Shown here: piece after piece, positions 63,257 through 64,000 of the stretch
Numbering within the stretch: position 1 is the stretch's first letter
How the letters are laid out: each line of letters opens with the position of its first letter
Assembly: GCF_900109195.1 (NCBI RefSeq)
Contig: NZ_FNZG01000001.1
Span: 806,001 to 870,000 of the forward strand
Reading direction: 5' to 3'
Length of the DNA stretch: 64,000 nucleotides
DNA from: Pseudooceanicola nitratireducens
Lineage (GTDB): Bacteria > Pseudomonadota > Alphaproteobacteria > Rhodobacterales > Rhodobacteraceae
Notes under the pieces: generated by a model
Told to the model about the DNA's origin: nothing
The model's database searches: none
The model's input: the letters and a program-made list of their open reading frames with translations, nothing else
Program-made: the position numbers and the translations under genes

Positions 63257-64000
63257 GCCGAATCGCCACCAAAGTCGAATTGTCTCATGGTCTGTTCGAC
63301 CGCGATGTCCGAACGGTCGTGATTGGCGTAGGGGCACAGAAAAGTGGTACGACTTGGCTAGCCGCCCAATTGGCGCGCCACGTCAACGTGCATATGCGCG
63401 AAAAGGAAGTCCACTATTGGGACGTCGTGCGCTCGCCCTACATTCGCTGGGACAAAATGGCCTGGCAGGGGGGGGGAGGCACGTCGCCGACCCCCCGGAT
63501 CAAGAAATTGGCTCGGTCTTTCATGCGCAAACCGAAGGATCGAGGAGAGGAGCTTTTTGGTGCGGATCCGGTTTCCCACGTTGATTATGCCAATTTTCTT
63601 TCGAGTGGCCGCACCGGGCAAGCAGTCGTGTCTGAGGTGACGCCGGCGTATTCTTTGTGCAGCGCATCCACTTTCGCCGAGATGATTGAGATCCATCCGG
63701 ATGTCCGTTTTGTTTTCTTGATGCGCGACCCGGTTGACCGCCTTTGGTCTGGAGTCAAACAACGGTTCCGGCCATTGCTTACCGAAGACAGCAAGCTGGT
63801 GCGCGAAGGACGCCATGCCGCAGCGCTTGAAAAGGCCTTCCTTCGTGCTTGTGACGATGTCTACGACCCTGACTATCGTCGGTCCAGGTATGATGAAACG
63901 ATCACCGCTTTGGAAATGGCGGGGGCGAACGCGATCTTCATGTTTTATGAAACGCTATTCACCAAAAAATCGATCAATCGACTTGGCGCTTTTCTAGGCC
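63253..64000 (+). CDS. PAPS-dependent sulfotransferase, 3' end outside window
   Basis: The frame from GTG at 63253 stays open for 249 codons to the right edge, so it is a real gene truncated by the window. The 5'-phosphosulfate-binding loop GAQKSGTTW is at residues 27-35 and the 3'-phosphate-binding segment [13 protein letters not shown] at about 155-167 (Arg158, Ser166), as in sulfotransferases of the heparan/Stf0-like superfamily. It would move sulfate from PAPS to a hydroxyl or amino group of a glycan, lipid or small molecule. It overlaps the nuoC stop by four bases (GTGA). GC is low: 29 of 60 bases in 63901-63960 against 39 of 60 in 62941-63000 of nuoC. No signal peptide is seen. Confidence 0.85.
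   Translation, partial: MSRIATKVELSHGLFDRDVRTVVIGVGAQKSGTTWLAAQLARHVNVHMREKEVHYWDVVRSPYIRWDKMAWQGGGGTSPTPRIKKLARSFMRKPKDRGEELFGADPVSHVDYANFLSSGRTGQAVVSEVTPAYSLCSASTFAEMIEIHPDVRFVFLMRDPVDRLWSGVKQRFRPLLTEDSKLVREGRHAAALEKAFLRACDDVYDPDYRRSRYDETITALEMAGANAIFMFYETLFTKKSINRLGAFLG

Noticed and set aside
63231-63584. A 117-codon frame overlapping nuoC and the sulfotransferase gene
   Set aside because: It is out of frame with both; the GTG frame from 63253 has clear sulfotransferase motifs.
1-64000. CRISPR arrays, tRNA or rRNA genes, transposases, riboswitches
   Set aside because: None was recognised by reading both strands; no regular spacer-repeat pattern, cloverleaf or cobalamin-box motif was seen, though small or degenerate ones could be missed by eye.

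Overview
The window is chromosomal DNA of a high-GC alphaproteobacterium, most likely a marine Rhodobacteraceae (Roseobacter-type). The inference rests on an aerobic cobaltochelatase pair (cobS, cobT) next to J-domain and BolA genes, a complete leucine/isovalerate catabolic operon, an Ivd/Mcc/HMG-CoA lyase set with glutathione transferases, the start of a 14-subunit-type nuo operon with an extra gene in it, and an interspersed intergenic repeat of a kind typical of this family. No rRNA, tRNA, CRISPR array, prophage, transposase or plasmid gene was seen. Nearly all of the window is ordinary, tightly packed coding sequence.

Layout. 1-6.3 kb: 3' part of a ClC chloride channel gene, a DUF427 gene, aminopeptidase P, cobT and a small exported protein. 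6.5-14.2 kb: flavin reductase, stand-alone MHYT membrane sensor, cobS, an ECF sigma/anti-sigma pair, DUF1272, J-domain protein, bolA, a DUF4177-like protein and two tandem hotdog thioesterases under a palindromic operator. 14.4-22.2 kb: gatB, a hypothetical, an SDR, pepN, a tiny membrane protein and a class I glutamine-amidotransferase-like hydrolase. 22.3-30 kb: a Tat-exported molybdenum hydroxylase (IorB/IorA type) divergent from a TetR regulator, an SDR, and pntAB transhydrogenase. 30.3-38.6 kb: a divergent peptide ABC importer with a fused two-domain ATPase and two M20 hydrolases. 38.7-50.5 kb: lipopolysaccharide genes (GT4, waaA) with moaA, a lipoprotein, glmU-glmS-alkD, gph, an MFS exporter, a DegT-type aminotransferase and a PNPOx-like protein. 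50.6-61.3 kb: leucine degradation operon. 61.7-64 kb: nuoA, nuoB, nuoC, and then a PAPS-dependent sulfotransferase gene overlapping nuoC and running off the end.

How the genes work together. The clearest pathway is leucine/isovalerate degradation: an acyl-CoA ligase and isovaleryl-CoA dehydrogenase feed methylcrotonyl-CoA carboxylase (beta and alpha subunits), then a methylglutaconyl-CoA hydratase-like enzyme and HMG-CoA lyase. A nitronate monooxygenase and two glutathione transferases are embedded in it. The peptide importer and its two M20 hydrolases form an uptake-plus-hydrolysis module. glmU and glmS make UDP-GlcNAc, which feeds peptidoglycan and lipid A, and waaA and GT4 extend the lipid A core. 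PntAB and Nuo are the energy-conserving membrane complexes.

The most unusual items are the sulfotransferase inside the nuo operon (low GC, no alternative explanation in the sequence), a four-copy interspersed intergenic repeat, different short tandem repeats at four convergent gene junctions, and several good palindromic operators. None of these amounts to a demonstrated new system.
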